Source: Thozetella sp. PMI_491 (taxonomy: Eukaryota; Ascomycota; Sordariomycetes; Chaetosphaeriales; Chaetosphaeriaceae). From it: a DNA stretch of 64,000 nt. The notes below the pieces were generated by a model that ran no database searches, had not been told where the DNA came from, and worked only from the letters and a program-made list of their open reading frames with translations. The stretch lies in the NCBI GenBank assembly GCA_021432635.1, contig MU270066.1, positions 428,807-492,806 on the forward strand, given 5' to 3'. The stretch's first letter is position 1. Each line of letters begins with the position of its first letter. Shown one piece after another: positions 22,211 through 34,188 of this stretch. The translations under genes were made by a program, and so were the position numbers.

Positions 22211-22618
22211 GGGCATCACGATTGCATCTCGAGTGGCACTCTCGCTTCGGAGAGACATGATGTCGGGGGCACACCTACGAGTCTAGAGCTCACCCCGATT
22301 GGTCTGGCTGATCCGCCGGGCAGAGGCAGAGAGCCGGGCCATCCGAGGACTTAGCACGACGAAACTGTACCATATGTATACATCACTCTGCGAGGCATAG
22401 ACCATCAAATGGAGATACCAATCGCGGGTCTTTCCTGGTTGCTTTAAGCTAGCTAAAATGGGTTTGCAAATGGGTCGTATGAAAGTAAGATTGTGTATCC
22501 TGCCGAACTGAGAGCCTTCGAGCGAGATTATAGCTATCGCTCACTCGAGATACTCCAGTCCTCCCGGCCGAGAGCTGTCCATGGCCGAGGCTTCACTGAA
22601 TGCATCACAGCGGGGCAA
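22211..22618. other. Convergent 3' intergenic region
   Basis: About 400 bases between the converging mitoribosomal and tryptophan synthase genes, presumably 3' UTRs. Nothing else is seen. Confidence 0.6.
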
Positions 22619-25006
22619 TCAGAAGCGCAGGTCCCAGCCGATCTGCGGGCCAAGCTTGGGTAGCTCGTCAGCGACGCTCTGGACGTCCTTGTCGCCACGG
22701 CCGCTGACGCAAATGACGATGTTCTGATCCTTGCTCATCGTCTTGGCCAGCTCGACGGCGCCGTAGACGCAGTGCGCCGTCTCCAGGGCTGGGATGATGC
22801 CCTCGAGCTCACTCAAGAGGCGGAAGCCCTGGAAGGCCTGTGCATCCGTGGCGGCGATAAACTTCGCACGCTCCGAATCCTTCCACGACGACAGCTCGGG
22901 TCCGACGCCGGGGTAGTCGAGGCCAGCGGATACGGAATGCGTGTCCTGGATCTGCCCGTGCTCGTTCTGCAGCACATAGGTGCGCACGCCGTGCAAGACA
23001 CCCTTGGAGCCGCCCGTGAGCGTGGCGCTGTGCCGATCAGTGTCAATGCCGTCGCCTCCTGCTTCCACGCCGAGGAGCTTGACGCCCGGGTCTTGGCTGA
23101 AGGGGTAGAACATGCCGACGGCATTGGAACCACCGCCGACGCACGCCACAACGGCGTCGGGGAGTCTTCCGGTCTTCTCGAGCATCTGAGCCTTGGTCTC
23201 GTTGCCGATGACGCTCTGGAAGGTGCGCACAATGGTAGGGAATGGATGCGGGCCAATGGCAGAGCCGATAATGTAGTGCGTGTCCTCGAGATTGACGACC
23301 CAGGAACGCAAGGCTTCGTTGACAGCATCCCGTAGGGTCCTGCTGCCGGCCTCGACCGCCACGACTTTCGCGCCAAGGAGCTTCATTCGGAACACATTGA
23401 GCGCTTGACGACGGACGTCCTCGGCTCCCATGTACACCGTACAGGGCATGCCGAATTTCGCGCACACCGTGGCCGTGGCAACACCATGCTGGCCGGCACC
23501 GGTCTCGGCAATGATCTTGGTCTTGCCGAGCCTACGCGCCAGGAGCAGTTGGCCGAGAGCATTGTTGATCTTGTGGGAGCCGGTGTGGTTCAGATCCTCG
23601 CGCTTCAGCCAGATGCTCGCACCGCCGGACTGCTCGCTAAGCCGCTCTGCCTTGTGCAGGTGACCGGGGCGTCCCATCCAGGGGTAGTACGACCGGTACT
23701 CCTCCCAGAAGTTGGGGTCGTCCTTGATCTTGTTGAAACCATCCTCGAGCTCCACGAGGCAATCCATAAGGGCCTCAGGGACGTACTGGCCACCAAACTC
23801 GCCGAAGCGGTCCGGGATCTTGCCGTGCATGGCAGCGAGCTGCTTGACGAGCTCGTCGGTCTTCTTGATAACGCCGTCGACCGTCACGTCGGCCGAAGTC
23901 TGCTGGGCAGCAGAGATAGCCTCGATAATGCCGACCTCGCGGGTAGCCTCCTCTTCAGGAGTGGTGGTGCGGCCGCAGAGGTAGCTGCAGTATTCCTTAA
24001 CCGAGTTGGCCCAATCTCCATCGGGCGCCTTCTGGAGGGTGGTGACGATCTGGCTACCGACGACGACGCCATCGGCAATGTTTGCCACGGAGACGAAGTG
24101 CTCGCGTGTGCTGACACCGAACCCCACAGCTGCAGGCTTGTCGCCGCTGTACTGCTTGACTCGTGCTAGCAGCTCGGGGAGGTTGGCGTTCAGTGTGCCC
24201 AAGGCACCGGTGACGCCCTGCCGGGAGACGACGTAGATGAACGAGTCGGCGAGCTGGCACAGAATCCGCATGCGGGCGTCCGAGGTAGCCGGGGCGATAA
24301 GTGGGACGTACGAGAGGCTTCAAGTCCGGAGCGTCAGCATGGTTTATTAGTCGTTACACGGGGGCTAAGTGACTCACCCTCCACGCGTGCAAAGCTGTCG
24401 GAACGAGACAGCCTCCTCGGGAGGCAAATCAACGACGATGAAGCCATTGACGCCGGCCTCTTTGCAATCTTTGAGCAGGCGGTCCTCTCCATAGGCCCGG
24501 AAGGGGTTGTAATATCCCATCAGCAGAATCGGGGCTTTGAGGCCGCGAGCGCGCGAGTCACGGACCATCTGAAGGGTTGACTCCATGGTAACGCCATTCT
24601 CGAGGGCGACCGTGTTGGAAGTCTGGATGGTCGGGCCGTCCGCAATTGGGTCGGTGAAAGGCACGCCGAGCTCGATCACGTCTGCCGAGCGGTTCGTCAG
24701 TGGCAAACTTCGTCAGGCACAGGCAGTAGAGGGGAACTCACCAGCCCCGCCCTTCTCCATGCCCAGGAGAATGTCGGGCGTGTACTCGGGCTTGGGAAAG
24801 CCAGCAGTGACATAGGTAACGAGCGCAGCCTATCGTTGGATGGCAATGGTCAGCAAATGCAGCCCCGAGGACTCTTTCTACGCGGCCGACAAGACAAGCC
24901 AGCGTTGGGGCGGTGAGAGATGGAGGGGCACGACGTCAGGCGAAAAGCATGCACTTACTCGGTTCTCCGCCTTGCAGCGTGCAAAAGTCTGCCGGAGGCC
25001 TTCCAT
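22619..25006 (-). CDS. trp-3: Tryptophan synthase, fused alpha-beta
   Basis: Bifunctional cytosolic enzyme for the last step of tryptophan synthesis: the alpha part splits indole-glycerol phosphate and the beta part condenses indole with serine. Four minus-strand exons (24959-25006, 24742-24829, 24378-24681, 22619-24317) give 712 aa, the size expected for the fungal fusion. The alpha domain begins [16 protein letters not shown] and has [16 protein letters not shown] with the catalytic Glu and Asp, then [15 protein letters not shown] at the third splice. A linker leads to the beta domain starting near [13 protein letters not shown], with the PLP lysine in [24 protein letters not shown], and the phosphate-binding GGGSNAVG. 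The order alpha then beta is as in Neurospora trp-3 and yeast TRP5. A Gcn4/CPC1-type site lies 157 bp upstream. Confidence 0.97.
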
Positions 25007-26396
25007 GATGAAGATTTGTTGTCGAATTGGTCAATTGGTATGGTCGCTGGAGAGGAAGTGTAATCGCAGCAGCCTTGGGGGGAGAGGAAAGTCGAAAGCG
25101 AAGGGAGGGGACAGGTGTGGGCGAGATGGATCAATAAATTTGCTGCTCCCGACCGCTTTTTCTGAGTCACTACATAATTTCTGGGCCAAAAGGTGGCGGG
25201 GTACTAAATCCGATCGCCCCATCCCGCCAAGGGGACCTAGATCCCTGTAGCGCGTACCGATCTCGGCAATCTCCCCCACCAAACCTTGCCACCGACTGGC
25301 CGTCCCGAATTCCCCCTGAACTCGAGTAAACAAATCCGACTATGGGTTGGCAGGGCCATCCTACCACAGGGCATCACCAGAATAACTGGCGTCATACGAA
25401 TTATTAGAACCCATGGCTCTGATCTTCCAAGTCTTGGTTCCCGAATTGAATGCTATTGAATTAAGCCGCGGCCAACCAATTCTACCATGCGTAGCAGAGA
25501 TGCTGAGGGCTGGCGCACCCTATCTTCCTTTCTACTTTGTCCTCCCCGCTCCCCGAGGTTCTGTCCTTGATTTCTCGCCACGAGCCCAGAAAGAAACAAG
25601 AAGAAATAAGAAAAAAGCCCGATCACCTTTTGGAAGCGACAAGACAAAAAAGGCGTTTTTCCTTAGCTGGACCCAGGGCAAGCCGAAGTTAGGAGCATTT
25701 TGTGAAAGTCCAGGCGGCTGTTTGTATATACTAAAGAAGATCAAGACTTCATTTTAATACGCACTGCGGCTTGTGTTGGAAATCAAACTGTTCTAGGCGA
25801 CAGCCTCTAGGAATTTAAGCATTCATCCTCTCACAGCCTTGAGCGGACCGTGCTCCCGTGATATCTTTAAAGCACCCTTTGGACGGACATTTTTGACCCT
25901 CGTTTTCTCTCATCATCTTCTGTTTTCACGAATTTTGCAGACTGTACTTTTGTCCAGCGATTCTCTCTTTCACTTTCTTCGACGAATTTTGTCTCCACCC
26001 TCCCTTCCCGTCACTCCTCCATATCCATCCTCCACCTTCCTCTCCCCATCTTCGTTAACCATCGGCGCGATATTTCACGCCTTCCTTTCATCGGCGGGAA
26101 CCTTCAAGGATGAACTGCTGTTGATATTGCGGCATCTCTTTTGTGAGTGCTTGCCGTAAATACCCCCGTTTCTCCTCTCCGCGCCCCGCCCAGCCCAACT
26201 AACAATCTTAAAAGCATTCTTTCCCACTCACCTCTCTTTTGCCTTGTCGACAGGCATTCTCATCTTGATCATCTTCATTCTCCGGTCCACCTTACTAGTC
26301 CGCATTGATACTCTACCTCTTTGCTTAACAGTCCTTTTACTCCCCATCAGCCTTTACGTTCTACTGAGAGCTGTGCTTGCCGCTGTCAGAAGCACA
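25007..26396. other. Divergent intergenic region and 5' leaders
   Basis: 1.4 kb between tryptophan synthase and the coiled-coil protein. The right third is CT-rich and probably contains a leader intron of the coiled-coil gene (donor GTGAGT at 26143, acceptor CAG ending at 26253). The frame just upstream of 26397 is open and very hydrophobic but has no ATG. Confidence 0.55.
25163..25169. promoter_or_regulatory. Gcn4/CPC1-type element of tryptophan synthase
   Basis: TGAGTCA, a perfect bZIP half-site pair recognised by Gcn4/CPC1 proteins, sits 157 bp upstream of the tryptophan synthase start codon. Amino-acid biosynthetic genes of fungi are widely under this cross-pathway control. The motif is short and occurs by chance, but its position suits the gene. 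Confidence 0.55.
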
Positions 26397-29068
26397 ATGC
26401 CGGAACCGTCCCGCCCGACCTGGGAGCGTCTCAAGGACAATCCTATTCATCCATGGAGAAGCTTCGATGGATTTTCGACAGTAAGTATCTATGACAGCCG
26501 AAACATGTCACTTCCAGAATCAGACTAACCGACGGCAAAAATAGGTAGAGTGGGAAGCGGTTGACTCTCGCGTCAAGCAGTGGTACGATGACTGGTGCAA
26601 GACACATGAGAGCTTGGGAGAGTGGCCTCTGTTTGCCTTTGGCCCCCGCCCAAACATCCGGGAGCTCTCGAACATCGGAACTCAGGCGCTCGATGGTAAG
26701 AATTGCAATGCTGTGTTGCTCCTTTTCGATGCGGTGGCTCATCTGTCTCAGACGAACTCCGTCGATGCTATCACGAGTTGAAGAAGACCAAACATTCGGA
26801 TACTTTTGTGAAGCTGATTCAGTATATTGACATCGCCAACAACCATCTTGATCGCTCTCAGATGGTGGTTTTGGGAAATCTTGACAATCTGACCCAGTAT
26901 CTGAAGAACCGAGCCAACAAAGATGTTGCTACCTATGTGGCGTTTTATTTACACTTGTAAGTTGATCTGCGCAGAATGGTTACCTTCCGTGTTGCCCACT
27001 TTCATCTTAAGAGCCCAGATACCCAAGTGACTATTTGCCCAAACTCTATCGCCGTCGCCGTGCAACTTGTTCTCCTAGTCCTACCGCTAATAAGATCTTT
27101 CAAAGAAGCCGCATAGGTCGCGCTGGTGAGCCGGGCACGCCCCAGTACCTCAACGACATGGAGAGGATGCTCCTGTATAGCGCCTGCCAGTCGAGTGACC
27201 ATGGTGACAGTGACGAGGCGCCCGATACGTTGAACGACCCTAGCTCTGACCACTTCGCCATGGCTGTCTCCGCTGGACACAAACTGCTCAACGTGCCACT
27301 CACGCTTGAAGCCCTGTGCTTTGGAACCTTTGAGAATCTCTGCAAAGTCGGCTCCCGAGACGAATGCACGAACTGGAAGCCTAATAAAACACTCGTGAGA
27401 CTGCACGAACAGCTATCTCGCTATCTCGAGGACAGCTACTTCGAAGGGTATGGCAAATTGTCCGATCTACCGTCCGAGTCGGACGAGCTGTTTTTAGGCT
27501 ATCCCGAGCCACAGAAAGAAGCCAAAACTTCTACGAAGCCTCGGTTTGGCTACAAGAAACTGGCGACCGTCGCCGATGACGACGACAGCCCAGTTTACGC
27601 GATCAGTGTTTGGGGAGTGGTCCGCCAGAAAACGGACGAGGAGCAAGATCGGAAACGGGCTACAAAGGCGAGGAAGAACCTAAAGACCCGTATGAAAGCC
27701 AAGGCTAGAAAGCAACGTGACTGTCTCAACAATTCGATTGCTTCGGACGAGAAGGTCTTGGAAACTGAGAGTATGGATGGCACTCAGCCTCAGGCACTCA
27801 AGACCCACCAATACAGTCCCGTGCAATCCACGTCTCACGAAGATCTCGATGACCCAGCTCAGTTCGAGCCAACTTTGGACGAAGGACCTTCCAGTGTGAC
27901 GGACAGTCTATTCATAGGTGAGAATTCGTCTCAAGCAGAGCTAAGTGATGAGGCCAACAACAATTCAGCCATCGCGTCCCCAGCCAAGGTTGGCACCATT
28001 CAGCGGATCGCGGATTCTGACGATCAGACCCATAATGCCCCCGCCCTATTGGCCAGAAAGGAGAATGATGTTCTCACAATAGCTTCTCAGGACGCAGCGA
28101 GGGGCACTGCAATCACGAATTTAACTTCTTGTGATGAACCTGTCAAGGAAACAGCCGGACACAACCTTGACAACCACAAAAAGGGCCCTGTTCAAGACCC
28201 TCATCCATCGGATAAAGACGGCGCCCAGGAGAACAAAACCAACTTCATTCCAAATATGAGCCAGCAGCCGGAAACCGACAACCTCGAGCCCTCCTCCAAG
28301 GGTAGAGAGCTTATCGACAAGAAGGCAAAGAAGAGTAAGAGACAGCGCCGTCGCCAACGCAAGAAGGTCCTTGAAGAATCAATGGGAAAGAAAGAAGACC
28401 AGGAGGCACTCCAGAAGATGGACAAGGAGGAGGACGAGATGAAGCCTCAGCAAGAGGACAAACTGCAGCAGGAAGATAAGCCTCAAAAGGAGAACAAGCC
28501 TCAGAAGGAGGCCAGGCCCAAGAAGGAGGACAAGCCCAATAAGGAAGCAAAGTCTCTGAAAGAGTCTGATTTCAAGAAGAGCGCTCCGGCCTCGGCAACC
28601 GCGGCACCGAACGACAGCCATCTCCAGGCCGAGGTCACTCGCCTCATGGCCGAAAACAAGGTCCTCCGTGCCAGTAACGAGAGCCTAGAGCAGCGCTTGT
28701 ACGAGGAACAGGCACGCCTAGAGACGCAGAAAGAGAAAATGAAGCAGCAGAATGCCATCGCGGAAGCCCTGAAGGCTAGAATCAGCGACCTGGAGAAGGA
28801 ACTCGAGGAGGCCAAGAATGCAGCGGCAACTAAGGATTCGGATGACCAGGCCAACAACGACACTGACACCGAGGCCGACAACGCCGTAGATCTCCAGGGT
28901 CCAGCGGCTCTCGCCTACCTTGGCTCGGAGCTGGTAATCAGGGGCTTTGCTAGCGTTCTCGGTGATGTCTTGATCGAGGAGACCGACGAGGGTTGGTGGG
29001 TGGGGCATCCCTCCATCAGTGAGAACAGTTTCTGGGTTGCGGCTCCCTCCCGAGAGGACCTCATGTAA
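26397..29068 (+). CDS. Large coiled-coil protein of unknown function
   Basis: Four exons (26397-26480, 26545-26695, 26752-26956, 27019-29068) give 829 aa; all three joins keep the frame. I do not recognise the family. The first 260 residues look folded (NPIHPWRSFDGFSTVEWEAVDSR is split over the first splice). The middle is polar and disordered and includes a basic patch (KKAKKSKRQRRRQRKK) that could be a nuclear signal. Residues around 670-715 repeat units such as KPQKENKPQKE and KPNKEAK. A coiled coil follows (about 735-790), then an acidic stretch and a hydrophobic C-terminus with DEGWWVGHPSISE. The start ATG has a good context. The reading frame is open further upstream but lacks an ATG. 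Confidence 0.88.
28420..28570 (+). repeat. Lys/Glu/Gln-rich short tandem repeats in coding sequence
   Basis: Degenerate 15- to 18-base units encode about eight copies of a K-P-x-K/Q-E-D/N motif in the coiled-coil protein. They are charged, low in complexity and probably disordered. Confidence 0.75.
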
Positions 29069-29466
29069 CTTCCCAGTCGCTCTGCGACTCCTTGTGACCA
29101 GGCGGACGTCTTGGTGCAGTATTATGTTTAAGGAGGGGATGGGGTGTTTCCGGCCGTGTTTGGCCGTGGATTGGACACTTTGGTCCGTCACTTGCTTTTA
29201 GGCAACCGTGTTGAGATAGCCCCGGACGAGATAGCTTGCTTCCTCCTTCTCTTTTCTTATCAGCCGCATCTTTTTGGAAGTGATCCTCTCTGTAACTGCT
29301 GCTGTCTCCTGGGTCTGTCATGTACTATAGGCTCATGGCGGCCTTTGGGGCAGCTCAAAGTCGCGGGAAACAACAGATGATCTATTTAACACGGTCCAAG
29401 TCCTGTGCGGGTTTGGTCCAAGTCTAGCTCCTGCTCTAGTCTATAGCGCAACCCCCAAGTCTAAAT
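29069..29466. other. Convergent 3' intergenic region
   Basis: About 400 bases between two converging genes, presumably 3' UTRs. Nothing else is seen. Confidence 0.6.
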
Positions 29467-30321
29467 CTACGGCTCCCACGTCTCCTTCACGATCTTCCAG
29501 TATCGTGTCTCGTCCTGGCGTGCGTGCGCGACATGGGCACTGCCGCTGAACTTCTCCAGCCTAGTGTTGAATCCCTTGGACTTGGCATCCTTGGCGTACT
29601 TCTCGACGACCTTCCAGTCCACCAGCTTGTCTTCCTCGCTGTAAATGTATGTGCGGCGCACCTCCTTCGCCTGCTTCGGGTCGTTGTGCGACAGCGCCAG
29701 CTGCTTCAGGGGGTCCGGCCGGAACAGGCCCAGGAACAGGTAGTAGACCAACCACAGACGGACCAAGGGCCCGATTAGCAACTTCATGAAGGTCGAGAGT
29801 CCCGTGGTCAAGGCGACGATGGACCGGCCCCAGGCGTACTCGCCTGGCGCCGAGTCGATGATAGTGGTGTGCACGGGGATCACGGTGGCTTCCCCGGGCT
29901 TGGCGCTCTCCCGGAAGGCGCGGTACAGGTGGGAAAGCACCGACGAACCGCCGTTGCTGAAGACATGCACGGCCAGCTGCGGCGACGGGTCGGCCGGGTC
30001 GAGGGCGGCGCGGATGATGGGCACGGCCTTGGTCGCCTCCGCGTAGCCCACGGGGGGGTTGAGAAAGTGCTTCAATTCGCACTTGACGAGCAGGATCTGG
30101 GAGGTGGGGTAGAGCGCAAGGTACGGCTGGATGTACTTGGCGACGTGGAGGTTTTGAGCGCCCATCCAGCTGCAGATGAGCACTAGCTTAGGCGGCGAGG
30201 TCTTTGCGGATGCGGCAGGCGGCGGCGCCGAGCTTTCCGGACGGTAGAGGTAGCTGAAGGGCGAGAGCTTCGTCATGAAGGAGAGGGGATCCGCCTTGGG
30301 AACTGGCGCGTTGGAAGCCAT
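29467..30321 (-). CDS. DUF829 / TMEM53-like alpha/beta hydrolase
   Basis: A single exon of 284 aa. The order KLVLICSWMGAQNLHVAKYI, then VHVFSNGGSSVLSHLYRAF with a Ser in SNGG as a possible nucleophile, then a late His in SAHVAHARQDETRYW, is that of the DUF829 family (TMEM53, and PaxU of indole-diterpene clusters). A hydrophobic stretch near the middle (LIGPLVRLWLVYYLFLGLF) could be membrane-associated. Enzymatic activity of the family is poorly defined. An in-frame ATG ten codons further out (30351) is possible; the chosen start has the better context (AAGATGG). Confidence 0.88.
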   Translation of the reverse strand: MASNAPVPKADPLSFMTKLSPFSYLYRPESSAPPPAASAKTSPPKLVLICSWMGAQNLHVAKYIQPYLALYPTSQILLVKCELKHFLNPPVGYAEATKAVPIIRAALDPADPSPQLAVHVFSNGGSSVLSHLYRAFRESAKPGEATVIPVHTTIIDSAPGEYAWGRSIVALTTGLSTFMKLLIGPLVRLWLVYYLFLGLFRPDPLKQLALSHNDPKQAKEVRRTYIYSEEDKLVDWKVVEKYAKDAKSKGFNTRLEKFSGSAHVAHARQDETRYWKIVKETWEP

Positions 30322-32253
30322 CTTGCGACACGGGAACCGATGAAGCAGCACCGGTGCGATGTCTCGACGAGATTGATGATAGGCGTTTTGCGACCGTGAA
30401 GTATGCTGCTAACGATGCTCTTGTCTGTATGGCTCGTCGGGGTCGGCGACGATGGCTGCGGCTTGGCGAGACAATTACACGGAGCAGCCGCGACGTGCAG
30501 CGAGTGGGCTTGGCTCTACTACCTAATTCAAGGTAATTGAGGTAGGGATGGTATTCTGGAAAGACTGCGACAGAGCGATAGCAAACAAGATGGAGAGACG
30601 CCCTAGCTGTGGTCAGCTATCTTATACAAGGGAACAAAACGCTAGCATAACATCACCCCGGGATTGGCGCCTCGCTGGGAAACTTTTGCGCCGTGGGATA
30701 CCTGGCAAGGCTGGGCGTTGGGGCAGGGTCCTGGCGTGAGCCGAGGCAGACCATGAGATGGATTTGATTGTTGAGGTGATTATCACTGGCCCGTCAGACG
30801 CCAGAAAGGGGGTCCAGGCGGCGGCGCATTTGGGTTAGATTGGGCCAGCAAGGCGGTTGGTGGGTTGCGCTCTGGCATGACTGGCTTTAGGCGGCCCAAC
30901 TGGCTGGAACTGGCAGATCTCGTGTCACACACTACCACCTATGCAGGCCCAAAGCACCTTGCGTGCTTCGTACGTACATACGATCCGCGGACCCCGTCCG
31001 CTGGACTCGGGGCAAATGCTACCCCCGTATTCCGTAGACCGTCCTCCCCCGGCGGAGCTTGGGTAGGGCTGAGCTGCGCGTGCTTCCTTCTGCCCCAACC
31101 AAAATCTATTAGTTCTTGTATTATCCCCTTTGTGACGTCCGCTTGCCGACAGCTGCTTGGCTTTTATTAATTTTATTTATTATTGTTCTCCTCCCTCCAG
31201 CCGGGCGCGTAGAATGCGTGCAACTCGGGCTACTTACTGACGGCAACCCTCGGGCTCCAGCGTTGCTCACCGGCTTCCTCGGCCTTGCTCTCTCCTGCGT
31301 TTCGACGCTGCTGCAGGCTGCCTGCCTGGCAAGTGTTCTGCAACCAACCCATCGGCTGAGCCTCTCAGCAGAAAAAGATGAGATGACGTTACACAGGCAG
31401 CTTCTATCTAATCTACGATCAGCTGGCAGCCCTGCCGACCTTAACTAGGACAAGCCTAAAATCCGCCACGGAAGAAACCGAATTTTTGGGTGCAGGCGCT
31501 GCTGACATGTGCTCTTCGTCGTGGTTAGTGAGGTAGTAAGGGGGGGGGGGGGGTTAGGGGGTTAGGGTTTTCTTACGTAATACATCTTTTTGCTTCTTTT
31601 TGGGGAAGGTGGCGAAACCTTCGCAATCTAACTCTACACGTCTCCGCTGCAAATTTGCCTGGGGGATAATACCCATCCTCAAACCTGGCATCACATTCTC
31701 CCTCCGCCAACATCAAACCAACCTTGAATCCGGTCAGAGAAATGCGCGCGCACTGGTGAATCTTGCACCCCTCTTGAGGTTTGTTAACGTCGGGGCATTG
31801 AATGATCTTGGAAGTTCGTTTTCTCACCTTGCTGCCAACGAGAAACCCCCCAAGGCCGTTGACCTTGTGACGTGACATTATTGTGATTTGATCGCACACT
31901 TCCCGCGTCTTGCCGTGCTCCAGGGAAGAGACCACTTGGCCCGGGTGATTGAAACTGTTGCTCTGTCTACTTCGACCTTGCGCGTCTGCTTCCCACTCGT
32001 TCTCTGGCCTGACCGCGCAGCTGCTTTCACCTCGCCGACTCCATCACGCGCAATTCACCAAGCTCTCGGTTCTTCGGCAGCGAAAGCTTCTCCTTCACCA
32101 AAGACGCGGAGCATTCCCACCCGTCGTCTGTAGCACTAGATACCCGCTCTCTCGACCTTTTGCGACGTCTCTATTGTCTCGCGCGACTTCGAACCACCAA
32201 TCTCTTTGAAGCGATTGCGTGGCTACGCGCTCCCATCTGACCATCAACGTACC
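30322..32253. other. Divergent intergenic region
   Basis: 1.9 kb between the DUF829 gene and the KH gene. A G-run with two TTAGGG units lies at 31541-31567. The last 300 bases are a CT-rich leader of the KH gene with short ORFs lacking recognisable domains. No gene is supported. Confidence 0.55.
31541..31567 (+). repeat. G-tract with telomere-like TTAGGG units
   Basis: A run of 13 G is followed by TTAGGG at 31554-31559 and 31562-31567, with degenerate relatives (GGTTAGTG) just upstream. TTAGGG is the telomeric unit of most filamentous fungi. Only two exact units are present, so it could be chance or a fossil. Confidence 0.6.
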
Positions 32254-34188
32254 ATGGCGAACCCTACTCCTGACCTCAGCTCCATTCTGGCAGCTCTAGG
32301 TAATTTTCCATCCCCATCCGGCTATGCGCCTCCCTCACATCATCTCACATATCCTCCAGCCGCCCAAGGAGCAACGACTGCGCCTTCCCAAGGCCCGCCT
32401 CCCCCTCCCGGCACTTCAAACTACCCACCTCCCGGCCAGAGCCACTACCCTCCCCCGACGCAGTACCAGCAGCCTCCACCGCCTGGCTACTCGTATCCCG
32501 GCCCCCCTCCGCCTGGCGCACCTATCGACCTAGGTGCCATCCGCTCGAACCCCGCTGCAAATGTGAGCCAAGCGATCACGGATGCCATCGCGCAAGCTAA
32601 AGCTTTCGCTGCTGAGAGCGGCATCACTCCCTACGATCGTGCCTCTGCGTACCCTCCTGGCAGTTCGCGCGACGACGACCGCCAGTACCGCCGTGATCGC
32701 TCTCGGTCTCCGCCTAGAAGGGACGCCTTTCGGGATAACTTCAGCAGCAACCCTTACCGAGACGAACGACGGGGTGGCGACCGTGCCGACCATGGCAATG
32801 GACACCGCGACTTCCGCCGTGATCGCTCGTTTTCCCCTGGCGGCCCTGGTGGCCCGCGTGGCCGTCAGTTCTCACCTCGCGACGGCCGTGACCGTTCTCC
32901 CCTGAGAGGTGGCCGCGATGACAACAACGAGGTTATGCATATCGAGTCGAGTCTAGTCGGCTTGATCATTGGTCGCCAGGGCGAGAACCTTCGTCGTATC
33001 GAGACGGACACCCGATGCCGCGTCCAATTCATCACCGCCGCGAGCCCGACTGACGAGGTCCGGATGTGCCGCATCACCGGACCCCCCGCGCGCCGCGCTG
33101 AGGCTAGGGCCGCGATCAACCGCATTATCGAGGATAGCGGCATGGGTGCAATCGCTCGGGCCGGTCTTGAAAAGGGAGGGAGGAACATGCAGGGTAGCAA
33201 CCCCCCGCCACCCATGAAGGAGGGCGAGGAGACACTCAAGATCATGGTGCCCGATAGAACCGTGGGCCTGATCATTGGACGAGGAGGCGAGACCATTCGT
33301 GATCTTCAAGAACGGAGCGGCTGCCACATTAACATTGTGGGCGAGAACAAGAGTGTCAACGGCCTTCGTCCCGTCAACCTCATTGGCACCCACGAGGCTG
33401 CGAAGCATGCCAAGGAGCTGATCATGGAGATCGTGGACAGTGATAGTCGCAACACCAGCAACCAGCCTCCAGCAAACCAATCGGGCGGCAACCGTAACCG
33501 CCACGACTTCGGTGGCGGCGGCGGCGGCGGCGGCGTTGGCGGCGGCGTTGGCGGTGGCGGTGGCGCTGACAAGATCAACGATTCTATCTACGTCCCCTCG
33601 GAAGCAGTTGGCATGATTATTGGCAAAGGCGGGGAGACGATCCGAGAGATGCAGAACCAGACGGGCTGCAAGATCAATGTCTCGCAGTCCTCCGGACCAG
33701 GCGAGGTCGAGCGAGAGATCGGCCTGGTTGGAAGCCGAGATGCCATCGAGCGTGCGAAACAAGCAATCGACGAGAAGGTCGAGGCCGTGGTAAGTCATAT
33801 CATCTCCGCTTCCTGTCAGGTAATGAGAACATAGCCTAACGCTGAGCGCAGCGACAGAAGAATGGTGGCGGTGGCGGCGGCGGCGGTGGCCGAGGACATG
33901 GCGGCGGCCGTGGACAGCACCGCGATTTCGACAACGCCAGCTACGGACAGTCCTCAGCCTCTAACAATAACAGCTCTGCTCAGGGCATGCCCCCTGCGAT
34001 GCAGGGTGCCGGCGCCGAGGGCGGTGACCCTTATGCTGCCTGTAGGTTCCTCTTGATCCAGACATGGTCGACTGCTAACTAATGATGCACTAGACGGCGG
34101 ATATCAGGCGTATCTTGCTCTGTGGTACCAAGCCATGGCGGCCCAGCAGGGACAACCGGACGGCGGCAAGCCTCCCGGCACTGCGTAA
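32254..34188 (+). CDS. Triple KH-domain RNA-binding protein
   Basis: Three exons (32254-33789, 33852-34041, 34094-34188) give 606 aa. After a Pro/Tyr-rich N-terminus and an Arg/Ser/Asp segment (RRDRSRSPPRR), three KH domains show the GxxG loop: IGRQGEN near residue 240, IGRGGET near 342 and IGKGGET near 457. Gly-rich runs separate KH2 from KH3 and follow KH3, the latter with RGG-like RGHGGGRGQHR; the tail ends QAYLALWYQAMAAQQG. The layout resembles FUBP/KSRP-like proteins that bind single-stranded nucleic acid, acting in transcription, splicing or mRNA stability. The start was chosen by its ACCATGG context; codons further upstream in the frame have no good ATG. Confidence 0.93.

Noticed and set aside
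26244-26396. Hydrophobic N-terminal extension of the coiled-coil protein
   Set aside because: The frame upstream of the ATG is open and looks like two membrane segments, but neither it nor the possible upstream exon ending at 26142 has an in-frame ATG, so it is treated as leader.
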